64,000 nucleotides of DNA from Flavimaribacter sediminis (GTDB taxonomy: Bacteria; Pseudomonadota; Alphaproteobacteria; Rhizobiales; Rhizobiaceae): the NCBI RefSeq assembly GCF_019492055.1, contig NZ_JAICBX010000001.1, positions 1,116,001 through 1,180,000 on the forward strand, read 5' to 3'. The translations under genes were made by a program, and so were the position numbers. Of the stretch, positions 36,104 through 44,010 are shown in pieces. The notes beneath the pieces were generated by a model, which saw only the letters and a program-made list of their open reading frames with translations, searched no databases and was not told where the DNA came from. Each line of letters opens with the position of its first letter. The first letter of the stretch is position 1.

Positions 36104-36883
36104 TCACACGGTCGGTACTGCGCCGCCATCGATCAGGTGCTCCGAGCCGGTGATCGTGGCGGCGCGATCGGACGCCAGAAAGGCGATCAGACTGGCGACT
36201 TCGACCGGGTTCGATGGGCGGCCGATGGGAATGCCGCCGAGTGAATCCATGATGATTTTCCGGCCGCCATCGATATTCGTGCCTGCCTGTTTGGCAATCC
36301 GCGTCGCCAGATCGACGGAGGCTTCCGTGTCGATCCAGCCCGGTGATACCCGCGTTACGCGGACGCCCTTGGGCGAGATCTCCTTAGACAGGCACTTGCT
36401 GTAGGTCGAAAGGGCCGCCTTCGCGGCCGCATAGGCGGTCGTGGCGTCGGGCAGGGGCATGAGCCGCTGAATAGACGACACATGGATGATCACGCCGCTG
36501 CCCGCTGCAACCATGTCCGGCGCGAGCAGCCTGTCGAGGCGGACGGCGGGAAACAGGTTGAGGTCCAGTTCCGTTCGCCATTCATCGTCGGACAGGGCTT
36601 CGAAGCCGCCTGCGGGCGCGGACGAGCCGCCAAGCATGTGAACGATGATGTCCACCCCGCCCAGCCGCTCGCGAACCGCCTGCGCAACGCTGACGCAGCC
36701 CTCCGCGGTGGTGAGATCGGCCGCCACGAACTCTTCGTCCGGCATGTCTTCCGGCTTCGACCTGGCGGTCGTCAGAACCTGCGCGCCGAGTTCGCGAAAG
36801 AGGCAAACCGTCGCCGCGCCCGCGCCGCGGGTGCCCGAGGTGACGAGCGCCCGTTTGCCCTGGAGGGAGAGAAACGCGTTCAT
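36104..36883 (-). CDS. Short-chain dehydrogenase/reductase
   Basis: 259 residues. The NAD(P)-binding motif is [20 protein letters not shown] (TGxxxGxG-like, with Ser in place of the first Gly). The catalytic Ser lies in HVSSIQRLM and the YxxxK in [14 protein letters not shown], followed by the family's PG segment ([11 protein letters not shown]). It is a cytosolic NAD(P)-dependent oxidoreductase. ATG 36883 overlaps the stop of the NTF2-like gene by four bases (ATGA). The longer upstream frame is an artefact of that gene's reading region. Confidence 0.9.
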   Translation of the reverse strand: MNAFLSLQGKRALVTSGTRGAGAATVCLFRELGAQVLTTARSKPEDMPDEEFVAADLTTAEGCVSVAQAVRERLGGVDIIVHMLGGSSAPAGGFEALSDDEWRTELDLNLFPAVRLDRLLAPDMVAAGSGVIIHVSSIQRLMPLPDATTAYAAAKAALSTYSKCLSKEISPKGVRVTRVSPGWIDTEASVDLATRIAKQAGTNIDGGRKIIMDSLGGIPIGRPSNPVEVASLIAFLASDRAATITGSEHLIDGGAVPTV

Positions 36884-37203
36884 GCGCAAATCTCCAGGCT
36901 CCTGATCCGGTCGTCTTTCAGCCGGAAGGCGAAGGTCAGTACTGCGGGACTGCCCAGAAACTCGCCCGTCACTCGGGCGCGAACCTTGGAGAGGCCGTCT
37001 TCCTCGCGATACTCCAGCGGTTCGGCCACGTGGTGATATTTCTCCTTGGAGACGCGCCACCATTTTTCGATGTCCGCATGGCCGGAATGGGTGCGCCCTT
37101 CGTCCATGACCGTGGCGTCGGACAGGAAGTTTCGGATCGGCGTCTCGCCGTTGTTTTGCTTGTCGGCGTCAAAAAACGCCTGAACCGGAATTGGCAGATT
37201 CAT
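36880..37203 (-). CDS. NTF2-like / SnoaL-like domain protein
   Basis: 107 residues. The sequence [40 protein letters not shown] and the closing [17 protein letters not shown] are typical of single-domain NTF2-fold proteins of the SnoaL type, which act as small isomerases/hydrolases or as ligand-binding proteins. It is the first gene of the operon with the SDR, and is divergent from lysR (109 bases). The start ATG 37203 fits the domain length. The substrate is unknown. Confidence 0.75.
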   Translation of the reverse strand: MNLPIPVQAFFDADKQNNGETPIRNFLSDATVMDEGRTHSGHADIEKWWRVSKEKYHHVAEPLEYREEDGLSKVRARVTGEFLGSPAVLTFAFRLKDDRIRSLEICA

Positions 37204-37312
37204 ATCGCTGCTCCTTGTGGTCGGATTGGTCTTGTCGACAGCAAAAATAGGCGTAGACGTGCGTCCCGATAAGCAGGATAATATTGGATGTCGCATTTCG
37301 GAAAGCGGGACA

Positions 37313-38257
37313 ATGTATCGACCGGGACTGAACGATCTCGATGCTGTGATCGCCATCGTGCGCCGGGGGTCCTTCCGCGCCGCCGCGCTCGATCTCGGCA
37401 TGTCGACGACCGCCCTCAGCAATGCCGTCGGCAAGCTTGAAACGAACCTTGGCGTCCGTCTTTTCAATCGCACGACCCGAAGCGTTTCGCTGACGGACGC
37501 CGGGCAGGCTTTCGTTGACCGGATCGGCGCTCCATTGCAGGACATCCACGGCGCAATCGAGGCCGCGCGTTCGCAGCAGACCACCCCTTCGGGAACGATC
37601 CGGATCAATGCCTTCGGAACGGCGGCAAGAGCGATCATCTCACCCCTGATCCTCGAGTTTCTCGATCGCTATCCGCAGACGCATGTCGTTCTGGCGACGG
37701 AAGACCGGCTGGTCGACATCGTTGCGGACGGCTTTGATCTCGGCGTGCGGTTTGCAGGACTCGTTCCAAGCGACATGATCGCGGTGTCGCTTCGCCGCAA
37801 GCAGCGCTACGCGGTCGTCGGTTCGCCGGAACATATAGAGAAATACGGGAGGCCGCTCGTTCCGCCGGATATTCTCAATCATCCGTGCATCCGCGTCAGG
37901 CTTCCCAACGGCGCGCTTTATCGCTGGCAATTCGAAAAGGGCGGTCAAAGCGCCCAGATCGAAGTCAGCGGCCGGATTACCCTGGGCGAGACCAGCATTG
38001 CGCGTATTGCCGCGCTGGAAGGCATCGGTCTCGGCTTCTTCATGGAGCAGGATGTGGAGGCGGATATCGCAGCCGGGCGGCTCTTTCGCGTGCTGGAGGA
38101 CTGGACTCCTCCATTTCCCGGGCTTTGCCTCTATTATCCCGGCCGGCGCAACCCGTCCGCCGCCTTCAAGGCGTTCATCGAGCTTGCGCGCGAATTGAGC
38201 GCGAAACGCATCGAGAGTGTCCAGAGCCGCCCGTTATCTGGCGATCCGGGACGATAG
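37313..38257 (+). CDS. LysR-family transcriptional regulator
   Basis: 314 residues. The N-terminal winged HTH ([54 protein letters not shown]) is followed by the periplasmic-binding-like effector domain (about 90-295). Divergent placement implies that it controls the NTF2-SDR-hydrolase cluster. ATG 37313 is chosen over upstream in-frame starts because the HTH begins directly after it. Its 3' end (38158-38210) is duplicated at 46332-46382, which suggests that this gene was the edge of an insertion or rearrangement. Confidence 0.92.
   Translation: MYRPGLNDLDAVIAIVRRGSFRAAALDLGMSTTALSNAVGKLETNLGVRLFNRTTRSVSLTDAGQAFVDRIGAPLQDIHGAIEAARSQQTTPSGTIRINAFGTAARAIISPLILEFLDRYPQTHVVLATEDRLVDIVADGFDLGVRFAGLVPSDMIAVSLRRKQRYAVVGSPEHIEKYGRPLVPPDILNHPCIRVRLPNGALYRWQFEKGGQSAQIEVSGRITLGETSIARIAALEGIGLGFFMEQDVEADIAAGRLFRVLEDWTPPFPGLCLYYPGRRNPSAAFKAFIELARELSAKRIESVQSRPLSGDPGR
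38158..38210 (+). repeat. Left copy of ~51-bp direct repeat (lysR 3' end)
   Basis: Starting at CGCCGCCTTCAAGGCGTTCA inside the lysR coding sequence, this 53-base stretch reappears at 46332-46382 with only a two-base (CG) deletion. The copies are in the same orientation and enclose 8.1 kb, including the IS element and the ubiquitin-like operon. Confidence 0.85.
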
Positions 38258-38351
38258 CGGTTTCGGCAATCCCGATTTGGGTCGAGGGAGGGTTCGCGAA
38301 ACTGACGACAGTCGAACCTTCAAGCGCCATGCGACAAAGGCGGCAGGCTCG

Positions 38352-38594
38352 TTATCGGGCCGGGGGCATCCTGTCGAATTTCTGCAAGGAAGGGGCAAGG
38401 TGGTTCCAGTCATATCCGGCTGCGGTCAAGGTCGCCAGCTGCGGTTTGTAACGGCTCGGATCGTCGAGGCTTGCCGGCGTCACGATGAACACATCGGGCA
38501 TATCGGGAAAGGTCATGTAGACGGACGAACCGCATATGGGGCAGAAGCCGCGCCGCTTCAGCGTGCCGCCGTCGCCTTGTGACTGCCAGAAGAA
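38352..38594 (-). pseudogene. GFA-family (glutathione-dependent formaldehyde-activating enzyme-like) C-terminal remnant
   Basis: An 80-codon open stretch reads FFWQSQGDGGTLKRRGFCPI, then CGSSVYMTFPD, then DDPSRYKPQLATLTAAGYDW and ends KFDRMPPAR. This is the C-terminal half of a GFA/CENP-V-type zinc-binding protein, including one CxxC. The N-terminal half with the other zinc ligands is missing: an in-frame TGA lies just upstream and no start codon is placed properly. It is read as a truncated relic left of the island. Confidence 0.65.
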
Positions 38595-38608
38595 TCACGC
38601 GAAAGGAC

Positions 38609-38637
38609 CGCTCCCCAGCGACCGATGCCGGGGAGCG
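38609..38637 (-). terminator. Terminator-like hairpin after the small membrane protein gene
   Basis: CGCTCCCC (38609-38616) and GGGGAGCG (38630-38637) form an 8-bp perfect stem with a 13-base loop, about 20 bases after the small gene's stop. On the minus strand it is followed by a moderately T-rich stretch. Confidence 0.5.
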
Positions 38638-38655
38638 TTCATGCCGATCAGTTGA

Positions 38656-38787
38656 TCACCACAGCCCGGCAACCTTCGTTGCCAGCAGAACGAGAACGAT
38701 GACGACGGAAGCAGCGATGGCGAACTTGCCGTCGGCTGAAATTTCAATGCCCGGTACTTTGAACCGGAATTTGTCTTGAGGTTCCAT
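38656..38787 (-). CDS. Small membrane protein (43 residues)
   Basis: Sequence: MEPQDKFRFKVPGIEISADG, then a single hydrophobic segment KFAIAASVVIVLVLLATKVA and a short GLW end. A very good Shine-Dalgarno (AAAGGAGGG) lies just before the ATG, which decides this start over two upstream Met codons. The pattern is one short soluble segment followed by one membrane helix at the C-terminus. I do not recognise a family; similar tiny proteins occur in rhizobia. A large palindrome sits upstream and a hairpin terminator downstream, so it looks like an independent gene. Confidence 0.6.
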   Translation of the reverse strand: MEPQDKFRFKVPGIEISADGKFAIAASVVIVLVLLATKVAGLW

Positions 38788-38830
38788 GAGCCCTCCTTTG
38801 GCGATCGGAGAGGCTCGGGCTTCAATTACC

Positions 38831-38864
38831 GAGGAACCTCTCACGATCGTGAGTATTGTTCCTC
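38831..38864. promoter_or_regulatory. Nested palindrome upstream of the small membrane protein gene
   Basis: GAGGAAC (38831-38837) and GTTCCTC (38858-38864) form an inverted repeat, and inside it is the perfect 14-bp palindrome CTCACGATCGTGAG (38840-38853). The site is 44-77 bases upstream of the gene start, so it may be an operator or a leader structure. Confidence 0.4.
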
Positions 38865-39160
38865 AGCAACTTCCCGTTCATTTGCCGAGAGGGTGGGGTT
38901 GGCAAGAATGCCATAAAAACATGTAAGGCCGTCAAAGCGCCAACGGGACAGGCGCCTTTCTGGCTCGGATTCAATCGAACCCGACATAACCCGTATATAG
39001 TGCGCGCCTCGAAAAAATGCAACCGGCGCGGACAGCCTTTGCTGATCCTTGCGGCCCGGACAAATTGACCGCTTTGCGCCCTCATTTCGGACGTTCGCGA
39101 TTGTGGCCTCAGCTCCCGTAAGCAGCCATTCGCTGCGCTCTGGTCCAAGGACCGGACAGG

Positions 39161-40687
39161 GCGGATTTTGATGAAAAAGTCGCCTTGATTAGGCCTTTGT
39201 CGATTGATTCAGTTTCTCAAGTGATTTGGGAGGCTGATTGCGATGATGGGCAAGCGAAAGGAATGTCAGGCGGCACTGTTCTATGAGTTCAGCCTTGAGG
39301 ACCACGTACCATCGGGTCATCTGTTGCGGTCGATAGATCGATTTGTGGATTTGACCGACATCCGAACACACCTGCGCGCTTTCTACAGCGATATCGGGCG
39401 TCCGTCGGTTGATCCCGAACTGATGATCCGCATGCTTCTGGTCGGATACATCATGGGTATTCGATCCGAGCGGCGGCTGTGTGAAGAGGTCCATCTGAAC
39501 CTTGCCTATCGCTGGTTTTGTCGTCTCGATCTGGGCGATCCAGTGCCCGATCAGTCGACCTTTTCGAAGAACCGTCATGGCCGGTTCCGGGAAAGCGATC
39601 TGTTGCGGCAGCTGTTTGAGAGTGTCGTTGCCCGCTGCATTGAAGAAGGATTGGTGGGTGGCGATGTGTTCGCCGCCGATGCCAGCATCATCCGAGCCGA
39701 TGCGAACAAGCAGAACTCGACTGCGAAGGAAGAATGGGACCCGTCCTCACTCGATCCGGAAGCCGTACCACGGGCAGTCAAGGAATATCTGGATACGCTG
39801 GACGATGCCGCCTTTGGCGCCGCCAGTGATGTCGAACCGAAGTTCACTTCCCACAGTGATCCGGCTTCCCAATGGACCGGCGCACTCAAAGGTCCCGCCT
39901 TCTTCGCCTACGCCAACAACTACCTGATCGATACCGACAACGCGATCATCGTCGATGTGGAGGCAAGCAGGGCGATCCGGCAAGCCGAAGTCGGTGCAAC
40001 CCGAACGATGATCCGGCGGACCCGCGACCGGTTCGGCCTCAACCCGGAGGTCCTTGCCGCCGACCAGGCCTATGGGTCAGCTGGGAACCTCAACTGGCTG
40101 CTGCATGAAGAAGGCATTCAGCCGCACATTCCCGTTTTCGATAAATCGAAACGCATGGATGGTTCTTTCCCGAACACCGCTTTCGTCTTCAACCATGAGG
40201 CCAACGAATATGTCTGTCCCGGCGGCAAACGGCTGAAGAAGTACTGGCGCAAGATGACAAAGCCCCGATCCGGGATCAGCAAGGATGGTTTCATCCGCTA
40301 CTATGCCCGAAAGGGCGATTGTTCATCCTGTGCGCTCAAGGCCCGATGCACACCGAACCAACCAGCCCGGAAGATCGCCCGACATATCTACGAGGAGGCA
40401 CGGGATCTTGCACGCGAGATCGCAACCACCGATGCCTATGTCGATGCCCAGCGACGGCGAAAGAAGGTGGAGATGCTGTTCGCCCATCTTAAACGCATCC
40501 TCAAACTCGACCGCTTGCGTCTTCGGGGACCCAACGGAGCGAAAGACGAATTCCACCTCGCCGCAACAGCCCAAAATCTTCGCAAGCTCGCAAAGCTGAT
40601 CCCGCAGCCAGCGTGACAACCGAACCCGATGCTGTTCGGCAAGCCACCAGAAGCTAAATCAACTAAGCCTTTTTCATCAAAATCGGC
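39161..40687 (+). mobile_element. IS1182-family insertion sequence
   Basis: An intact-looking element of about 1.5 kb has one transposase ORF between imperfect terminal inverted repeats: GCGGATTTTGATGAAAAAG (39161-39179) at the left, and the complement of GCCGATTTTGATGAAAAAG (40669-40687) at the right. These differ at one position. I see no clear target-site duplication. Flanking sequence on the left (38845-39160) has no gene that I can support. Confidence 0.85.
39243..40616 (+). CDS. IS1182-family transposase (DDE)
   Basis: 457 residues. The N-terminal DUF772-type domain (FYSDIGRPSVDPELMIRMLL; DQSTFSKNR) is followed by a DDE transposase domain (VFAADASIIRADANKQN; VLAADQAYGSAGNLNWLL) with a cysteine-rich segment (CSSCALKARCTPN) and the C-terminal RRRKKVEMLFAHLKRILKLD, which carries the catalytic Glu. 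GGGAGG precedes the ATG by nine bases. The frame is complete, so the transposase may be functional. It lies inside the repeat-bounded island. Confidence 0.93.
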   Translation: MMGKRKECQAALFYEFSLEDHVPSGHLLRSIDRFVDLTDIRTHLRAFYSDIGRPSVDPELMIRMLLVGYIMGIRSERRLCEEVHLNLAYRWFCRLDLGDPVPDQSTFSKNRHGRFRESDLLRQLFESVVARCIEEGLVGGDVFAADASIIRADANKQNSTAKEEWDPSSLDPEAVPRAVKEYLDTLDDAAFGAASDVEPKFTSHSDPASQWTGALKGPAFFAYANNYLIDTDNAIIVDVEASRAIRQAEVGATRTMIRRTRDRFGLNPEVLAADQAYGSAGNLNWLLHEEGIQPHIPVFDKSKRMDGSFPNTAFVFNHEANEYVCPGGKRLKKYWRKMTKPRSGISKDGFIRYYARKGDCSSCALKARCTPNQPARKIARHIYEEARDLAREIATTDAYVDAQRRRKKVEMLFAHLKRILKLDRLRLRGPNGAKDEFHLAATAQNLRKLAKLIPQPA

Positions 40688-40790
40688 GGGAAGCAGACTT
40701 TCGCCGCAAGTGCCTAACAAGACAAACTCAGACAAAAAAAGCAGACCTTGGCAGGCAATCAGGAGACTGCTCTAGGGACATGACTCTCCT

Positions 40791-41120
40791 CTAGCACCAA
40801 TGAATGTGACCATCTCTCAGCCAGAAATGTGCTTTGCATCCTGTTTTTCGCCAGACGGAGGGACGAAGTGTGGGCGGTTTGTCATCCTCCGGTTTCAACG
40901 ACCAGTTCGGCTTGACTTCCTTTAGGAGCATCAATTCCAAGTCGTCCCCGCAACCGCACGGGCACCGCATTGCGACCGACCAATCGTCTCCGCCATCACG
41001 ACAGAGGTAAATATGCCTCGACCGAATGGGAGTCGGTGGAGTGTCGCCATCAACAATGATCAATTTCCGTCGCGGGCCATATCTCTGCCAAAGCGACCGA
41101 ACACAAAAACGCACCGTCAT
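40791..41120 (-). CDS. DUF6527 family protein of the ubiquitin-like operon
   Basis: 109 residues. Cysteine-rich motifs are visible: RCPCGCGDDLEL (Cys53, 55, 57), then GCKAHFWLRDGHIHWC at the C-terminus (Cys95, Cys109). This matches DUF6527 as I know it, a small putative zinc-binding family that accompanies prokaryotic E1/E2/ubiquitin-like gene clusters. The ATG overlaps the stop of the JAMM-E1 gene (ATGA), so it is the third and last gene of the operon. The activity is not established from sequence; a substrate-recognition or ligase-like role is only inference. Confidence 0.75.
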   Translation of the reverse strand: MTVRFCVRSLWQRYGPRRKLIIVDGDTPPTPIRSRHIYLCRDGGDDWSVAMRCPCGCGDDLELMLLKEVKPNWSLKPEDDKPPTLRPSVWRKTGCKAHFWLRDGHIHWC

Positions 41121-42508
41121 GCCGCGTCCCTCACTTTGATGGGCGCGAGGCTGGGCAACCCCAGAAGAGGCTCGACCAAACCAAACGCCAGATCTCCCGT
41201 TGCCTCAGTCTTGAACTCCTCTTCAGGTATCAGTTCCAGTTCGCCGGCAGCATGCGAGAAAAGCGTACGCGCGCACCCAGAGTTGCCTCCTATACGGTAG
41301 GGAAACTGACGTGCGATCCATTCGAGAACGGCATCCGCTGCCGCCTTCATATTCAATGCCATGACCGACGGGGCTTCTTCATGAACGCTTTGGATGTATC
41401 CAGCTTCGATCTCTTGCGCAGCTGCGTCGGGCGCGTTGGCCAACAGATACTCGGCGCGCAATCCTTCCGATGTGACGACTTCCCGATCTGACAGGTTGGG
41501 TCCGTCTGGCCTCACAAAATCGATGCGACCGCATACATCAGCGACGTGGGCCATGTCTGCGTTATCACGCCGTGTTGGGATCGTAACACCGAGGTCTATC
41601 AGCGGGATTAGGCAGCGACGGCAGATCAGTTCTGCGATGCTTCGGCCTGTCATGCCGTCTACGCATGAAAAGAGGATGTCGGCCGCAGACGCAGCAATCA
41701 CTGCATCACGGGTGTCTAGGCCGGCGGAAATGATCGTGACTTTAGTGTTGGGCGCGTATTGCTTGATAGCAGCGGCCATCATGCGAGTCTTGAGCTGTCT
41801 CGCTTCTGCATCTTCGACAGTCGAATTGACGATACGATTGAGGTTCTTGTGCTTGACGATATCAAAATCGACCAAAACGAGATGGCCGACGCCTTTGCGG
41901 GCGAGCAGTTCCGCCACGATCGAGCCTGTCCCCGACACACCAATAACACAGGCCGTGCAACCGGCGAGTTTGTCGGTCATCTGGTGCCCAAAGGGCAGGG
42001 CCGGCGCCAGACCGTTTTTGGTAAGATCAACGATGTTCAGACCGACGCGCCAGACCTTATCGACATCGTGGCTCTCGCCCGTTTGACAATAGAGGCGCAC
42101 CTTAATCGCCCCGCTTGGAGTCATGATCGCTGATCCGTGAAAAAATCCCTCGGCCTCGATGGCCGCGAACAAACCGGGGATCGTGATGCGATCGCTCGTG
42201 TTGTCTGTCTTTGAGAACCCGTAGAAGCCGCCTGGATGACTGTGGATCAGTATGATGGCATCGCCATCGGATTCAGCCTGGTCGATGGCGTCTTCGATGC
42301 TCTCGCCTGGCCAACTGATGTAATTGCATTTCCGTTGGGGGCATAACGCGTCAGGTACGTTAACGACGGCGCGCACGATCATGCGTTCCTTGGCCGGTCC
42401 CACGAACCTGCAGATCATTATGGCCGCGGACTCCAACTCGTCGCCGGGAAAGAGAAAACCACGAAGCTCCGCATGCTGGTTCTCAGTGAGCGTGAGGCTT
42501 GCGGTCAT
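41117..42508 (-). CDS. JAMM peptidase - ThiF/E1-like adenylyltransferase fusion
   Basis: 463 residues. The N-terminal JAB/JAMM domain has the exact metal motif HSH-x7-S-x2-D (His89, His91, Ser99, Asp102, with Glu24 or Glu26 as candidate acid), as in deubiquitinases. From about residue 185 comes an E1/ThiF domain: VIGVSGTGSIVAELLARKGV, then LVDFDIVKHKNLNR and SCVDGMTGR. It should adenylate a ubiquitin-like C-terminus. Where ThiF/E1 relatives usually have PGxxCxxC, this protein has RPDGPNLSDREV with no Cys. It overlaps both neighbours by four bases (ATGA). Confidence 0.88.
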   Translation of the reverse strand: MTASLTLTENQHAELRGFLFPGDELESAAIMICRFVGPAKERMIVRAVVNVPDALCPQRKCNYISWPGESIEDAIDQAESDGDAIILIHSHPGGFYGFSKTDNTSDRITIPGLFAAIEAEGFFHGSAIMTPSGAIKVRLYCQTGESHDVDKVWRVGLNIVDLTKNGLAPALPFGHQMTDKLAGCTACVIGVSGTGSIVAELLARKGVGHLVLVDFDIVKHKNLNRIVNSTVEDAEARQLKTRMMAAAIKQYAPNTKVTIISAGLDTRDAVIAASAADILFSCVDGMTGRSIAELICRRCLIPLIDLGVTIPTRRDNADMAHVADVCGRIDFVRPDGPNLSDREVVTSEGLRAEYLLANAPDAAAQEIEAGYIQSVHEEAPSVMALNMKAAADAVLEWIARQFPYRIGGNSGCARTLFSHAAGELELIPEEEFKTEATGDLAFGLVEPLLGLPSLAPIKVRDAA

Positions 42509-43647
42509 TCCCCGACCTCCTTCAAGATTGCGGCTTCGACGACCGCGATATGCGTCATCACGCTATCCGTGGCCGGGTTCCAGCGTGTCTGACCGTTCAA
42601 GTGACGGGACCACCGCTGAAAGCTTCGACCACCGATCGAAGTCCGCACAGACGTCTGCGGAATCTCATGCCCTGTTTTCAGGGCCAGGTGCGGATAACAA
42701 TGGAACATGTCGATCTCAGATCTCGGATAGGTTGGTGGCACCTCAATCGCGATGTCGACCACCTGTGCGTTGTATCCGTCTGGGAGGACGAAGTCGCGAA
42801 GCAGCAACCACCGCCGACCGGCGTCCATGAAGGTTTCCCAGTAGAGGCCACGCTCCTCGAGATAGGTTTCGTCATTCTCGAGAAGGGCGAACTCACGACG
42901 AGGCACATTGTGTGCCTCGCCATTGTTGATCTGCGCCGGCGTCAGCCGAAGCTTCTCGATCCCGGGAAGGGTCAGATCGATTGTATCGGTCAGGGCCACC
43001 TGAAGTTTGGCTTCGCCCTTCCGTTTGAGGATAGCGATCCACCCCTTGTCCGGATCGAAGCCTGCCTGCGCCAATGCGTCTTTGACCACGACGAGCGGTG
43101 AAGTCAGTGTCAGCAGGACACCCTGAACATTGAGCTGCCAGGACGGTTGGCGCGAGACGAGGCGCTCGAGCTCTTTGCTTGAAAGCCGCACCGTATCGCT
43201 GTCACCAAGTTCTTTATCAGGTTCATCCATCCGCTCGAGAAACAGAGTCTCGTTTGGGGGAATGCGAGCGACAAAGCGAATCATCTCGACGGAGATCGTC
43301 TGAGCACCCCAACTGAAGCGACGACCATTCACCATGAATTTCAGCAGCCGGTCGGTCTTGAACGCAAAGAAGCGTTCTGGCCCTTGCGCTCGAAGATCGA
43401 GCGTTTCGTCGATCTCGATTTCACGCAGTTTGTCGTTGCGAGGAAGGTAGAGCAGAACATGCTCATCGGCAGGCGTGCGATCAAACGCCTCGAGCACCTG
43501 CCGCCCGGTTGGCTCAGCATCACCGAGCGAGCGTTTCTCATCGAAGCTATCACTGTCCCAAAGGCGGACACGATAGGTTTCTGCGTCGGGAATTTGCGCG
43601 ATTGGCTGGTCGCGCACCCAGTCTTCAATATCGACAATGCCTTTCAT
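42505..43647 (-). CDS. Triple ubiquitin-like domain - E2-like fusion protein
   Basis: 380 residues. Three beta-grasp, ubiquitin-like units follow one another at about 24-97, 101-167 and 169-236 (multiubiquitin type: YRVRLWDSDSFDEKRSLGDA; LLKFMVNGRRFSWGAQTISV; WQLNVQGVLLTLTSPLVVVK). They are followed by a Prok-E2_E-like domain (250-380) with IEVPPTYPRSEIDMFHCYPH (Cys317) and RSFQRWSRHLNGQTRW. The ubiquitin-like units thus have no free C-terminus unless cleaved. ATG 43647 has GGAGA upstream, so the in-frame start at 43686 is rejected. It is the first gene of the operon; the promoter overlaps 11-bp repeats. Confidence 0.85.
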   Translation of the reverse strand: MKGIVDIEDWVRDQPIAQIPDAETYRVRLWDSDSFDEKRSLGDAEPTGRQVLEAFDRTPADEHVLLYLPRNDKLREIEIDETLDLRAQGPERFFAFKTDRLLKFMVNGRRFSWGAQTISVEMIRFVARIPPNETLFLERMDEPDKELGDSDTVRLSSKELERLVSRQPSWQLNVQGVLLTLTSPLVVVKDALAQAGFDPDKGWIAILKRKGEAKLQVALTDTIDLTLPGIEKLRLTPAQINNGEAHNVPRREFALLENDETYLEERGLYWETFMDAGRRWLLLRDFVLPDGYNAQVVDIAIEVPPTYPRSEIDMFHCYPHLALKTGHEIPQTSVRTSIGGRSFQRWSRHLNGQTRWNPATDSVMTHIAVVEAAILKEVGE

Positions 43648-43703
43648 GGCTATGTCTCCTACGGTTGTGCGACGGCACCGTGCCAATGCTTGATCATCAT
43701 TTA

Positions 43704-43731
43704 ATAGCTAAAATATAGCTAGTCAATAGCT
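43704..43731. promoter_or_regulatory. Three ATAGCT repeats with exact 11-bp spacing
   Basis: ATAGCT occurs at 43704-43709, 43715-43720 and 43726-43731, one helical turn apart, on one DNA face. The array covers the probable promoter of the ubiquitin-like operon (a TTGACT read on the minus strand lies in it). It lies 70-97 bases before the ribbon-helix-helix gene, a likely binder. Confidence 0.6.
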
Positions 43732-43750
43732 GTGCAGAGAATGTTTTTTG

Positions 43751-43779
43751 TTGACTTTTGCCCATGAAAAGCGCATATG
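43751..43779 (+). promoter_or_regulatory. Promoter of the RHH-GNAT-XRE-ImmA operon
   Basis: TTGACT (43751-43756), a 17-base spacer and CATATG (43774-43779) form a sigma-70-type promoter. The RBS GAAGGAG (43787-43793) precedes ATG 43801 by seven bases, so the transcript would be nearly leaderless upstream of the RBS. Confidence 0.55.
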
Positions 43780-43800
43780 GTGCTCTGAAGGAGTGCCCAG

Positions 43801-44010
43801 ATGTCCAAGAAAACAATGACATTGAACCTCACTGAGGCTGAAATGGCCGTGCTGGAGGAGCTGTGCGACAAGAAGGATTTGAGCAAGACCGTTCTGCTCA
43901 GACAGGCCCTGCGGCTCTACCAACGCGTCGAGGAGCGCCTTGAAAGAGGGGATAAGCTCTTCTTCGAAGACGAAGCGTCAAAAGAGAAGGCGGAGATCAT
44001 GATGCTATGA
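43801..44010 (+). CDS. Ribbon-helix-helix (CopG-like) DNA-binding protein
   Basis: 69 residues. The beginning KKTMTLNLTEAEMAVLEELC is a typical ribbon-helix-helix beta strand and first helix, and LSKTVLLRQALRLYQRVEER the second helix. The charged C-terminus (RGDKLFFEDEASKEKAEIMM) could bind a partner protein. It probably autoregulates the divergent promoters through the ATAGCT array. The last four bases ATGA are the start of the next gene, so it is tightly coupled to the GNAT-like protein in a toxin-antitoxin-like layout. Confidence 0.8.
   Translation: MSKKTMTLNLTEAEMAVLEELCDKKDLSKTVLLRQALRLYQRVEERLERGDKLFFEDEASKEKAEIMML

Noticed and set aside
38831-38864. EcfG (general stress response) promoter reading of the GGAAC/GTT pair
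   Set aside because: The spacing between GGAAC and GTT is about 20 bases on the minus strand, longer than the 16-17 typical for EcfG.
39161-40687. Target-site duplication of the IS1182 element
   Set aside because: No matching short repeat is seen outside the two terminal inverted repeats.
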